A stretch of DNA of 64,000 bases from Schizochytrium sp. CCTCC M209059. Its lineage: Eukaryota; Sar; Bigyra; Thraustochytrida; Thraustochytriidae. The translations under genes and the position numbers were made by a program. A model generated the notes under the pieces. That model made no database searches. It saw only the letters and a list, made by a program, of their open reading frames with translations, and was not told where the DNA came from. Positions 51,543-60,361 of the stretch are shown here, in pieces; the first letter of the stretch is position 1, and the number at the start of each line of letters is the position of its first letter. The stretch covers positions 393,278 through 457,277 of the forward strand of contig KN805375.1 of NCBI GenBank assembly GCA_000818945.1. Direction: 5' to 3'.

Positions 51543-52070
51543 TCATCCACTAGACCTTCGCGCTTCCATGAGCTGTTCGCGTATGTCCTTGATGATCTGG
51601 TTCTTCCGTTCAAGTTCTAGCTTCGCCGTGTCGTATATGCAGCACAGATTCCGTTCAAGCACAGCATTCTCCTTTTCTAGTCGTGTTGTCTTGCAAGGTA
51701 ATGATGGTAATGTCAGACGAAAACGCGAAATGTCAGAAAAAAGTTTGCTCGTTTTTCGTTCGTTCGTTCCTTGTCGGTTCCATATGTACCGAACGCAAAG
51801 ATAATACCTATATTCTGAAAACGCACCTTTTCCTGTTCTGCCTTGAGTGCTTTTTGCAAGTCTTCATGTTCTTGCACCAGGATCTCATATTTGTCTTTGT
51901 ACTGTAATGCACGCGCGAAACGAGACGTGAGATCCCTTCTTTCTCTTTGTTGTCGGCACGAACGTTTTACGCGAATCTTCCCAGTCTTTACCTACCTCGA
52001 GGTTCTCGACGTCGGCGTCACCTGCGCCGAGGTCAGCGTACAGGTCGACGCCATCGTCTGCTTGAGCCAT
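51543..52070 (-). CDS. small coiled-coil protein resembling the FLASH/CASP8AP2 N-terminus, three exons
   Basis: Exons are 52070-51996, 51901-51827 and 51689-51543, giving 98 residues. Introns (94 and 137 nt) have donors GTAGGT and GTGCGT, with acceptors TTACAG and TGCAAG; every exon is a whole number of codons. It starts MAQADDGVDLYADLGAGDAD and then forms a coiled coil: EILVQEHEDLQKALKAEQEK, TRLEKENAVLERNLCCIYDT and AKLELERKNQIIKDIREQL. The pattern N-x-x-L-x-x-N-I-x-x-L-x-x-TA-x-x-E-x-x-RK is close to the FLASH N-terminal coiled coil, which with Lsm11 directs replication-dependent histone pre-mRNA processing. Here nothing follows the coiled coil. A (GAT)n run lies downstream (about 51409-51443). 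Confidence 0.68.
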
Positions 52071-52407
52071 TGGTCAACTAATTTATATCTGTACGCTCTC
52101 TTTCCCTCACTTCTTGCCGCTGCTCATCCTCCGGCCCTCCAGCTCTTCCTCCGGCCCGAGCTCTCGTCGAAGCTTGGCTGCCTTGCTCTCCCCAAGGCCC
52201 CGCTATGCCCTACGCGCCCAGCGCAGAGATAAGGCTATGCCGCTTGGCCGCTCTTCTTGTCGTTGTTGAGTGAGTCGCATCAAGATCAAGGCAAGCAAAG
52301 CAAAGCTTGAGTGCGGCACGCTGCCAAACTCGAAGGGTAGGCCTCCGAGTCGAACGTGCAGACGGACCTTGGCAGTGGCCACGAAGGTTCTCACGAGGTC
52401 ATAGACG
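52071..52407. other. compact divergent promoter (FLASH-like/TauE)
   Basis: 337 bp between two start codons. No motif stands out and no gene is seen. Confidence 0.5.
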
Positions 52408-53586
52408 ATGGCGACCGAGGCGCACGGCCTCCGCGCGGCTTTGGGCTACGTGGTGCTGTTCGTAGCAAGTTGCCTCGCGTCAACAGCGGGGATTGGGGGC
52501 GGCGGGCTCTTCGTGCCCATTTCGAGCTCGCTCCTACACACGTCGACCAAAGAGAGCGTAGGGCTCTCAACAGCGGTCGCCTTTGGAGCATGTCTCACGC
52601 TGTGCGTGCTCAATTGGCGCGTCCAGGCGCCCTCGCAGCCCTCTAAGCGCGTCATCAACTTTGCTGCAGTCGCATATCTCGAGCCCTTTACTGTCGCAGG
52701 CACTGTCGTTGGCTTGCACGTTAGTGCCGGCATGTCTGAGGCCTCGCTCTCACTCGTTGCTGGAGGCTTTCTCCTCCTGCTTTCTATCCGCACAATCTAC
52801 AAGGGCTACTCGCGATTCTGCAGCGAGACACGCGACACACAAGCAGATGCAAAAAGACGAGACTTGCGATACGGGAATTCACACCCCGTCGATGAATTTG
52901 ACGCCAATGAGACTCTGCTGGGCCCAAGTGAAGTGCCCTTACACTCAGAAAAGACAGCCAGTGTCAGCTCGAGACCGGTCTTTGACGAGTCTATAAGGTC
53001 CCAGAAACTTCCACTCTGCTGCGGTCTGCGCGACACAGTTCTGCTCGCCCCCACACTCATGTGTGGCTTGCTCGTTGGTGTACTCACGACCTTGGAGAGA
53101 CATCATTTGTTTCATTGGAGCGGTGTCGTCGTGTGCATTACCGCGGTCTTGGGGACTCTCGCTGTGGGTTTGGCGCTCCGACAGTGCCAAAACGAGTCAT
53201 GGACCCAGTCCAGATTTTTCCTACTCTTGCCCTTTTGGAGCGCCTGCGCAGGTTTCATGTCGAGTTTTATTGGGATCGGAGGCGGCATGATCAAGGCACC
53301 CATCTTGTACGAGCTCTTGGGTCTTCATCCCCTCGTCGTGCGCATGACTTCAGCGTTTATGATTCTTCTTACAACTGGGTCCACTGTGACCCAAAACTAC
53401 TTGTATGGAGTCGTGTCGGGCCAGCTTGTCGTTGTCATGATTCTCATTGGCATTGCTGGTGGCTTCACGGGCAATGCGCTTGCCCAGACTCGGATTGGTC
53501 AACACCCATCACTCGTCATTCTCGCGACGGGGACACTCATGTTCCTTGCGTCCATGCTCAGCTTCATTCGGGTTCTTGTAAATTGA
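52408..53586 (+). CDS. TauE/SafE-family sulfite exporter-like membrane protein
   Basis: A protein of 392 residues with two inverted repeat halves of membrane helices. Each half carries the family signature: STAGIGGGGLFVPISSSLL near residue 28 and FIGIGGGMIKAPILYELL near 290. The halves are joined by a ~80-residue hydrophilic loop (about 140-205). TauE/SafE proteins move sulfite, sulfoacetate or related organosulfur anions; eukaryotic members are poorly characterised. The second half is well ordered (MTSAFMILLTTGSTVTQNYL). No intron is needed. Confidence 0.9.
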   Translation: MATEAHGLRAALGYVVLFVASCLASTAGIGGGGLFVPISSSLLHTSTKESVGLSTAVAFGACLTLCVLNWRVQAPSQPSKRVINFAAVAYLEPFTVAGTVVGLHVSAGMSEASLSLVAGGFLLLLSIRTIYKGYSRFCSETRDTQADAKRRDLRYGNSHPVDEFDANETLLGPSEVPLHSEKTASVSSRPVFDESIRSQKLPLCCGLRDTVLLAPTLMCGLLVGVLTTLERHHLFHWSGVVVCITAVLGTLAVGLALRQCQNESWTQSRFFLLLPFWSACAGFMSSFIGIGGGMIKAPILYELLGLHPLVVRMTSAFMILLTTGSTVTQNYLYGVVSGQLVVVMILIGIAGGFTGNALAQTRIGQHPSLVILATGTLMFLASMLSFIRVLVN

Positions 53587-53826
53587 GCTCGAGAGGCATC
53601 CAGTCGAGCTCAAGTCACAATCGAACTTAGGCCACAATCGAGCTCAACTCACATTCGCGCTGAGAAACGCAGTGCAGTGTGCTTGCTTCTTCTATTTTGG
53701 TGTGTGTGGGGTCAGATGGACATGAATGCGCCGAGAGATGTCTTTTCTCCACGCATGAAGATGAAGAGCCGTGTAGCCTCCGCGAATGTATACAAGGCTG
53801 TACTGGTTTGTAACCGCAGCTTTCTT

Positions 53827-53869
<43 letters not shown>

Positions 53870-54007
53870 TCGCAAGTTGTCGTCGCAAGTTGAGCCCCAT
53901 GATTACATGGGATCCATCGGAACCATGACATTGTAAAAAAATTAAATCAAATGTTTCAACAAAAAGTAAGATATCACTGGTGTCATTTTGTCTTCGTGGA
54001 AAGTTAA
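53587..54007. other. convergent 3' gap with (CGT)n repeat
   Basis: A (CGT)n run lies at about 53829-53869. AGTCGAGCTCAAGTCACAATCGAGCTCAA-like direct repeats lie near 53600-53655 (units of about 20-25 bp). No gene seen. Confidence 0.6.
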
Positions 54008-56134
54008 TCAGGACTCGGCGAGATTTGCTTTTCTGGCATCACTGGCCGTCAACGCATACGTGATCTCGCCTTGCTCGTTTTCTCTTTCCACACACGCGGT
54101 CATGACTTGATGATTTTCTCTTTCTCCAAGCTCAACCACTGCAGCAGCTCCATCATCTAAAAGTACATATTGGATCTGCCGGCGCTTCCAGCAGCAATGC
54201 GCAAGCGTAGCAATCATTATAAGAAGAACGAGAAATAATGCCCCGCTTCCAACATCTTGTGCCAGCGAAACCCTCTTAGGTTTCTGCTCCCTTGACTTCT
54301 CTCGCAGCTCCAGCGTGCGGGCTCGAAAGACCTCTGCTTTGCAACTACACACGCGCAAAGGTGGATCAAGAGGTTTGGGGACATTGCAGTCAGCAGGAGA
54401 CCGATGGCGAAGATCTTCGCTGCTGTTGGTCGAAAAGATTTCCGCACTCGGCATGCAGACAAAGTCTCCGTGGGCGCGCACGTCTCGAAGCATTGACGCA
54501 TTTCTTTCATTTCCCAAACGGTCGCAGGCAATTTCTTTGGTGCACTCGAGCGTAGGCTCGATTGGCCGCCACACGGCGTCAGCAACGAAAACATCATAGG
54601 TATAAGGAAGCAAAGCCCGATCGTCGCGTAGTGAGGAACTGTTGAGGGCGAGAATATCGGCGTGTGTGAGACAAGGCTCGTTGGGGTTGGCAGAATGTGC
54701 TGGCGTCCTCGCGTCCCCGCTGCCTGTCAGATTTGAGACTCCGATATCGTTGCTGGAAAAGCAAAACTCTTCAGAAATGTCATCCCCAAGAGCCATCCCT
54801 GGGCACCTGCCAACGAGAGGAAATCCACCAAAATTGTTCGCAAGGGTTGGCGCTTCGCTACGTGTAGCAGCCCATCTAAGATGCAGCAGGTCTGTAAAGG
54901 CATGAATGCTGTAAAAGTAGTTCTCGTTCAACGAAAAGGCGCCATCCCAAAAGTCTGCGCCCACAAAGCCGCACTCGTATCGATTCAACGAACACGCACA
55001 GCGTTCCCCCTCGATACACGTTCCAGACGCCGGACATTGAAGAGCCCCACTGCGCCATTCTGTACCCTTAAAATCAATACTTTGCCGCTTAAACGTCTCG
55101 CGGAGCCAACGCACGTGCAGCGATGCGCCAGAAACACCGACAACAGCCTCGTGCACCGCCGGTGCTGCAAAGCATCCGATCACGCTCAGAGACAAAAGAA
55201 CGGAGAGCATCCACGACCACCGCGAGGGCCAATACATTTCAGTCCCTTTCGCCTCGGCGCGAAGCTTGCCGTAGCAGAGAACTGACATGCAAGCGGAAGC
55301 AAAGGTTCCCAGTGAAAGGAAAGCCAGCATTGTCACAAACACCGCATCGCCCACCCCTTCGTCGTAAAAGGTACCCATGCTAACGTGCGGCGCATTGTGA
55401 GGTCCAATGTCTGGTCCCTGACGCGTAAATCCGCGACCTTGCACGCACATCATGAACACGGTATAATTACTGGCATCCTGACAGTCTCTAAATGTCGAAC
55501 CGATCGCCGTCGGTGCTCCGAGAACCCAGCCAGGATTTCGAGCAAGCCCTGGACACTGCGCTTGGTTCCAAGGACTACGCCACCACCCATGCCCATTTCC
55601 CATCACGAATTCGCCATCGCTCTCTGCGTCCATGCCAAAGATCTCGTTCATGAGCGGTTGAAGTTCCGGCACCACGCCACGCTCCACTTTGCTCTCAAAG
55701 ACGGGGTCTTCGATGCAATATTCGTTGTCTGGATCTCCAAAAGGCGAACCCCAGTACTTCCATAGCGAACCTGACCACCAGTTTCCTGTCTGAGCAATGT
55801 CTGTCGCAAAGTCCCAGTATGGCAGCGCCCCAAGCGTAACATTGGGCTCCAGCGTCGACACGATCGCCAGCACCGACGCCTCAACTTCGAGCAGCAGAGC
55901 CCGGTGAAAGGTCATTTGATTCTCGATGTCGTGGCCTTGGTCCACACATGGGTGCAGCGCCGAAGTGGCGTGTTTGAGCAGCATGTAAGCATGCGAGCGA
56001 TAAGCCGACCCAAAGCGTCGCTGCCCGGCGGCCATTGACGTTGTTCGCATGGTTCGCAGCGCCGCAAAATACGCCTGCCGGTGCGTCTCGGACAACGTGC
56101 GGATTTCGCGCCGTACGCGCCGCCGCCCTGTCAT
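54008..56134 (-). CDS. tyrosinase-domain protein with membrane segments
   Basis: A protein of 708 residues. It starts MTGRRRVRREIRTLSE, like the first helix of the tyrosinase domain, but has no signal peptide; an upstream signal exon may be missed. Copper-A motif: His68 and His77 in QGHDIENQMTFHRALLLEVE, preceded by candidate His48/55/61. Copper-B: PHNAPHVSMGTF gives His246 and His250. The third copper-B His is displaced: where DPxFxxHH is expected, DAVF runs into a membrane segment (about 262-288). A second follows at about 305-327, and a HAFTDLLHLRW block (His411) appears ~160 residues later. The C-terminal half is Cys-rich, with N-glycosylation sites and a final membrane helix near 632-650 (GALFLVLLIMIATLAHCC). 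Type-3 copper oxidase activity is therefore uncertain. Confidence 0.8.
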   Translation of the reverse strand: MTGRRRVRREIRTLSETHRQAYFAALRTMRTTSMAAGQRRFGSAYRSHAYMLLKHATSALHPCVDQGHDIENQMTFHRALLLEVEASVLAIVSTLEPNVTLGALPYWDFATDIAQTGNWWSGSLWKYWGSPFGDPDNEYCIEDPVFESKVERGVVPELQPLMNEIFGMDAESDGEFVMGNGHGWWRSPWNQAQCPGLARNPGWVLGAPTAIGSTFRDCQDASNYTVFMMCVQGRGFTRQGPDIGPHNAPHVSMGTFYDEGVGDAVFVTMLAFLSLGTFASACMSVLCYGKLRAEAKGTEMYWPSRWSWMLSVLLSLSVIGCFAAPAVHEAVVGVSGASLHVRWLRETFKRQSIDFKGTEWRSGALQCPASGTCIEGERCACSLNRYECGFVGADFWDGAFSLNENYFYSIHAFTDLLHLRWAATRSEAPTLANNFGGFPLVGRCPGMALGDDISEEFCFSSNDIGVSNLTGSGDARTPAHSANPNEPCLTHADILALNSSSLRDDRALLPYTYDVFVADAVWRPIEPTLECTKEIACDRLGNERNASMLRDVRAHGDFVCMPSAEIFSTNSSEDLRHRSPADCNVPKPLDPPLRVCSCKAEVFRARTLELREKSREQKPKRVSLAQDVGSGALFLVLLIMIATLAHCCWKRRQIQYVLLDDGAAAVVELGERENHQVMTACVERENEQGEITYALTASDARKANLAES

Positions 56135-56388
56135 GCTGCTGTCTCCACGACGGCCATGCCGCAGCCCCTTCGATGCTCGATCACGGTTTGCGCAAGTGTT
56201 TCTTTCCCATGATCAGCCATCGATCGACTTGTAAAAGTCATCATCTGCGAGTGTGTGTGAACGAGTGGGTCATGCGATCATTGTGAATGTAAAACGATTG
56301 GCATCGTCAACTTGCAAGCAGTGGCATTGCGAGTAGAGCGGGCCCGGCGACGCTCAAGTTGAGGTCAAGGGTATTACTGTGTTAGTAG
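56135..56388. other. spacer between the tyrosinase and FERM/SFI1 genes
   Basis: Probable promoter of the tyrosinase gene and 3' end of the upstream gene. Its minus frame is open without an ATG for about 27 codons ahead of the tyrosinase start. No other gene seen. Confidence 0.4.
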
Positions 56389-59300
56389 CTATCGCTGCAT
56401 CGCTTCGCGCGCAAGATGAAGATCGTGACGACACGCATGCTCGAGCCGCGAGATGGACTGCTGACAGCGAGCAAGGCGCAAACGCATATCCCACATCTGC
56501 TTGTCGCGCTCGGCTGTGGAGGTTGCCGAAGTAGAGGCGGACACGACCAGAAGCGAAGGCGAGGAGACATCGGCCTGCTTGACTTCAACTTCGACACCGT
56601 CCTGCTCCTCAACAGTAATCGCGACCCGTTCAGGCGCCTTATTCTCGCGGAATACATGCTCAGCGGTTGGTGCTGGACCACGACGATTATACTTTGTCAT
56701 CGAGATTCCTGCGCTTCCGTGAGAAGCAGCGGTATCATATTGCCGCCAGGCTGAAAATGCGCAACGTACTTGATCGTTATGACAGTGCTTGAGATAAAAT
56801 TCTGCCATGCGATCGAGCGCCCACGTGCACTCCATCGTGCGAAGCATGTCGAAGCGTTTCCACGCTGTAAAACCTCTGCGCTTTAGCAATTTGTCCATTA
56901 CAGTCGAGAGCGTCACGTCCATCGTGCTAGCTCGAGCCCACTCGCGCCATCTTGCGAGACATCGTGTCAGCGCCATGGTTCTGGTGCGAAGCATGCAAGA
57001 CTCGAGCGCCTCAGCGATCAAGCTCGCGCCGTATGAGGTCTCGATCGTCCGGGTCATCACAAAACGCTTCCACGCACTCAAGCCGCGGAGAAGTGCCGTG
57101 CGTCGAAGTCCCGATGCAAGCGCATGCTGCAAGGACACCAGCTCTGTCCAGCGTCGCCAGCGATGGAAATGCTCGCGTAAAGATGCACTTGTGTACTGCG
57201 CAAGGTATCGCGAGAAGATGTCGGAGATTGTGCTGATTGCATATGACTCCTCTGCGGCGCGAAACATGACAAAGCGCTTCCACTGAAAAAATCGCGCCGA
57301 CAAACGCTGGCGCCGCATGGCCTGGTGTACGAGGCGGGTAAAAATGGATGCGTTGCTCGATGCGTAGGCGCATAAGAAGCGGTCCCAGGCCTGACGCAGT
57401 GCGTACTGCGACACAAAACGAGTCAGCGCCTCCAGCGCAACACCTTGCTTCATCATTTGCACCATGACAAACTGTTTCCAGCAATTCATACCTCGCTGCT
57501 TGCGCACTTGGTTCAACGCGCGTGAAAGAACGTCCTGCAACGAATGCGCAGCCTCTCGGACCTCGATTTGCGCCTTCCAAGTTGCAAAGGCAGTACTCAA
57601 GCGGCACGTTGACCAACCCTGACTCAAAAGGCGGAGCTGGCGTCGCAATTGCGCATTCATTGTCCAGCGATCCCAAGCAATGAAAAGCACTCGCCACTCT
57701 TTTTTACAAATCATCGTATGCAGCTTCCAGCGTCGAAACGCAATGTCTGCTCGATCGTACGGCGACGACGTTGTAGAGTGGTCATCTTCACACGGCGCAG
57801 GCAGATCCATTTGCTCTTGCGAGGCTGCCTGTGTGTGATGATGAGCGCGAGATGAGCGCTGTCTAGCTTGCCGCGTCCACGTTCGCCACGCTACAGTAAG
57901 TTCTCGCTGCAGGTGTCTGCACCAAAGAATCCAAAGACGTGCTGCACCGACTGTTCTGCGCGCATCTCGTAGCTCAAACCCTGCCTGAATCTGAGCCACC
58001 GGAACATCCTGGTGCGCTACCGCTCTCCACCGACGCAATGCGCGAGCAAGGTATTGTCGTCTCGTCTTGCGCAACAAAGCTCTCAGCATAGATTGTCTCA
58101 ACGCACTCCAACGCGACTCTGCAACGGAAGAAGAGCTGACGGGGCTCAAGACGAGCTCTTCCGCCTCGCAGTCTGCCATTAACTCAAACGATGATGCAGC
58201 ACTCGAGGAAGCCATTGCAGGGGAATGGGGACACGGCTCGGCGTGATGCAAATGAACTGTGCTTGAAGTCTGAGCAGCAAGAGCTGGATCCTCCGGCGCT
58301 TGTGCAGGAGTTTCCAAATTTCTTTCGTCTGTCTCTGTCTTCTCCTTTTGACCTCGCGCATCGCATGGTGTAATGTGTTGTGGCATCTCTTGCTGCGTCG
58401 GTGCGGCGTTAATCTCGGGCCAGTAAACACAGACATCAGTGCGACAGACAGTGGAAAGAGGCACGCCGCGCAAAGTTGTCAAGATTCGACGAATGCCATT
58501 TGTAGAGATCCATGCAGCATTCGAAGCGTCCACATAGAGGCCGATGAGCGTTGCTGCAGTTTCGGCACCACGGTCGGGGATGCCGGCAAGATGAATTACT
58601 CGCCCGTCAGTCATAGCAAGTGCGAGCACAGCTCCATCTGCAGACGAAGTCCAGGACTGCACAGACTTGAGAGGATACGAATGCCCTCGATCCTGTGTCA
58701 TGCACACGTGGATCCCTGAAAAGTTCACTGCAAACCATTCCACATGAGCCGGCAAGGGCCCGGATGTCTCCCTTCTTGCACCTGCAGCATTAATGTCGGA
58801 TCCCCCATAGTAGACGTGGTTGCTCGTCTCAGCTGACACAAAGGGGGCACTTGAAAATGTGACATTGCAATCTGCTACTGGCTCGTGCGCTGCCTGTGAA
58901 CATGCTTTTCGCCTTGGACGTTGTTTTGCGTGTTTTGGCGTTGATAATGATGGTGCACTTGTATGCAGTCGATCGGCGCTGAAAAAGTCTGCTTCCCAAA
59001 GTGACGCAAAGAGTTTCCGTGCCGCTCTCACAAAGGCTGCCCTTCGACTGTCCAGGTTTTGCCATCGCTGCGTCAGCTCTCTGTAGGATCCAAGAGCTTG
59101 CGAAATGACCGCGGGAAGACCCGCGCGACCGCAAAGGGCCTCCGGCTTGAAGTCTGCAGCAAATGCACAGAGCGTACCGGCAGCCTCTTCTGGGGTTACG
59201 AGGTCTGCTTCGCAGGTCATGCCTAAATATGCCAAGGCGAGCAGTTCACCAGCATGAATAATGCTTGATGCTCGGAAGTGAGCCTGCTGCAGACGAAAGA

Positions 59301-60024
59301 GCGCTTCCCGAAACTGCAATTCGGCTCGTACGGCGTCGGGACTCGCCTGCATGTAGGGCCGCACCAATTGCGCAAAGCCGTGCTCGCGAAAGACGAGCCT
59401 TGCGCCCACAGGAAAGGCTCGCATGCAATCAACGAAGCGAATATCAAGCGGCAAAAGATGCATCACGCCGTCTCTCTCCCGGTAGAGCCCTGTGCGCACA
59501 AGCGCTTCGCTATCGTAGTCTGGTCCATAGACAAATGCGCACACCGCCTCAAGCACGTCCTGGACGCATATCATCTTGCTTTCGTCCTCGTAACTCATCC
59601 ACGCCATATCGTGCTGCATTTCGAAGGTGCTCGCATGCATGTTTCCATCTCCTTTATCAGCTCGATGCCGACGCGCGCAGGCCTCCCAGCCTAGGTCCAC
59701 ATGCACGTCCGCAACGTAAGCCCAGCGCGTCGCCGCGGTCTCCCCGGTGTTTCTCGTCCGCCTTTTCACTCGAAGACCTGACGCCGTTTGCTGCAGCTGG
59801 GACGGCGCGCGGCGGGGCGCAGGTCTCCAGCCGCACGGGCCCAGCAGCACGCGTGCCTGGTCCATGGCTGCGATTGCCTTGGACACAAGCTCCGCCGTGC
59901 CTTGCCTTGCCTTGCCTCGCGTTGGCCAAGACAGGTCGTCTTCTCTCTGTGTAACCGAGAGCCCTGGTTTCCCGCTGCCCGTCTCGGTCCACCTTGCTCG
60001 TCCTCTTGGCCTTGGTCTTGCCAC
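56389..60024 (-). CDS. FERM-like domain plus SFI1-type tryptophan repeats
   Basis: A protein of 1211 residues in one frame; a later ATG near codon 54 is an alternative start. Residues ~101-345 look like FERM lobes F1-F2 (VQDVLEAVCAFVYGPDYDSE, then GARLVFREHGFAQLVRPYMQ and ALFRLQQAHFRASSIIHAGE). After a ~75-residue insert, ~428-502 resembles the PH-like F3 lobe (VEWFAVNFSGIHVCMTQDRG to ATLIGLYVDAS). From ~645 to ~1125 there are about 14 short repeats with a W-x-x-W/F core, such as ALRRWRAV, AFATWKAQ, FFQWKRFVM, GLSAWKRFVM, CLARWREW, GFTAWKRFDM and AFSAWRQYD. These match Sfi1-type centrin-binding repeats of centrosomes and basal bodies. The FERM call is inferred from pattern and length; the repeat call is stronger. 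Confidence 0.75.
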   Translation of the reverse strand: MARPRPRGRARWTETGSGKPGLSVTQREDDLSWPTRGKARQGTAELVSKAIAAMDQARVLLGPCGWRPAPRRAPSQLQQTASGLRVKRRTRNTGETAATRWAYVADVHVDLGWEACARRHRADKGDGNMHASTFEMQHDMAWMSYEDESKMICVQDVLEAVCAFVYGPDYDSEALVRTGLYRERDGVMHLLPLDIRFVDCMRAFPVGARLVFREHGFAQLVRPYMQASPDAVRAELQFREALFRLQQAHFRASSIIHAGELLALAYLGMTCEADLVTPEEAAGTLCAFAADFKPEALCGRAGLPAVISQALGSYRELTQRWQNLDSRRAAFVRAARKLFASLWEADFFSADRLHTSAPSLSTPKHAKQRPRRKACSQAAHEPVADCNVTFSSAPFVSAETSNHVYYGGSDINAAGARRETSGPLPAHVEWFAVNFSGIHVCMTQDRGHSYPLKSVQSWTSSADGAVLALAMTDGRVIHLAGIPDRGAETAATLIGLYVDASNAAWISTNGIRRILTTLRGVPLSTVCRTDVCVYWPEINAAPTQQEMPQHITPCDARGQKEKTETDERNLETPAQAPEDPALAAQTSSTVHLHHAEPCPHSPAMASSSAASSFELMADCEAEELVLSPVSSSSVAESRWSALRQSMLRALLRKTRRQYLARALRRWRAVAHQDVPVAQIQAGFELRDARRTVGAARLWILWCRHLQRELTVAWRTWTRQARQRSSRAHHHTQAASQEQMDLPAPCEDDHSTTSSPYDRADIAFRRWKLHTMICKKEWRVLFIAWDRWTMNAQLRRQLRLLSQGWSTCRLSTAFATWKAQIEVREAAHSLQDVLSRALNQVRKQRGMNCWKQFVMVQMMKQGVALEALTRFVSQYALRQAWDRFLCAYASSNASIFTRLVHQAMRRQRLSARFFQWKRFVMFRAAEESYAISTISDIFSRYLAQYTSASLREHFHRWRRWTELVSLQHALASGLRRTALLRGLSAWKRFVMTRTIETSYGASLIAEALESCMLRTRTMALTRCLARWREWARASTMDVTLSTVMDKLLKRRGFTAWKRFDMLRTMECTWALDRMAEFYLKHCHNDQVRCAFSAWRQYDTAASHGSAGISMTKYNRRGPAPTAEHVFRENKAPERVAITVEEQDGVEVEVKQADVSSPSLLVVSASTSATSTAERDKQMWDMRLRLARCQQSISRLEHACRHDLHLAREAMQR

Positions 60025-60361
60025 AGGCGAGCATGCAGCCAGCAGCAGGCAGACAAGCGTTTTCCTTCCTCTCGCTCTGAGAATGATGACAATGATTGAT
60101 GACCCGTGTGTCCCGTCCCAACTTGGGTTTCTTTCATCAATCAGTCACACTGTGATAAAGCTGCCAACCCAACGGCCTCTAACGGAAGCGCCCATGGCAA
60201 ACATCAAGCGAGCGAGCGAGCGCGCAAGCGGGCGCGCGAGGCGCGGAAGCGCAGAGTATTCACGCTGGCGCGCGTTCGCTGCAGCTATTGCAGTTATTGC
60301 AGCGGCCAGCGAAGAGCGAAGCCCGCAGGGGCGGCGACAAGTCCGCGCTGTGCTCGCGAGG
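60025..60361. other. short divergent promoter between the FERM/SFI1 and CatSper-like genes
   Basis: 337 bp separate the two start codons. GCGAGCGAGC-type repeats lie near 60210-60240. Small frames here overlap both ends and are not genes. Confidence 0.5.
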
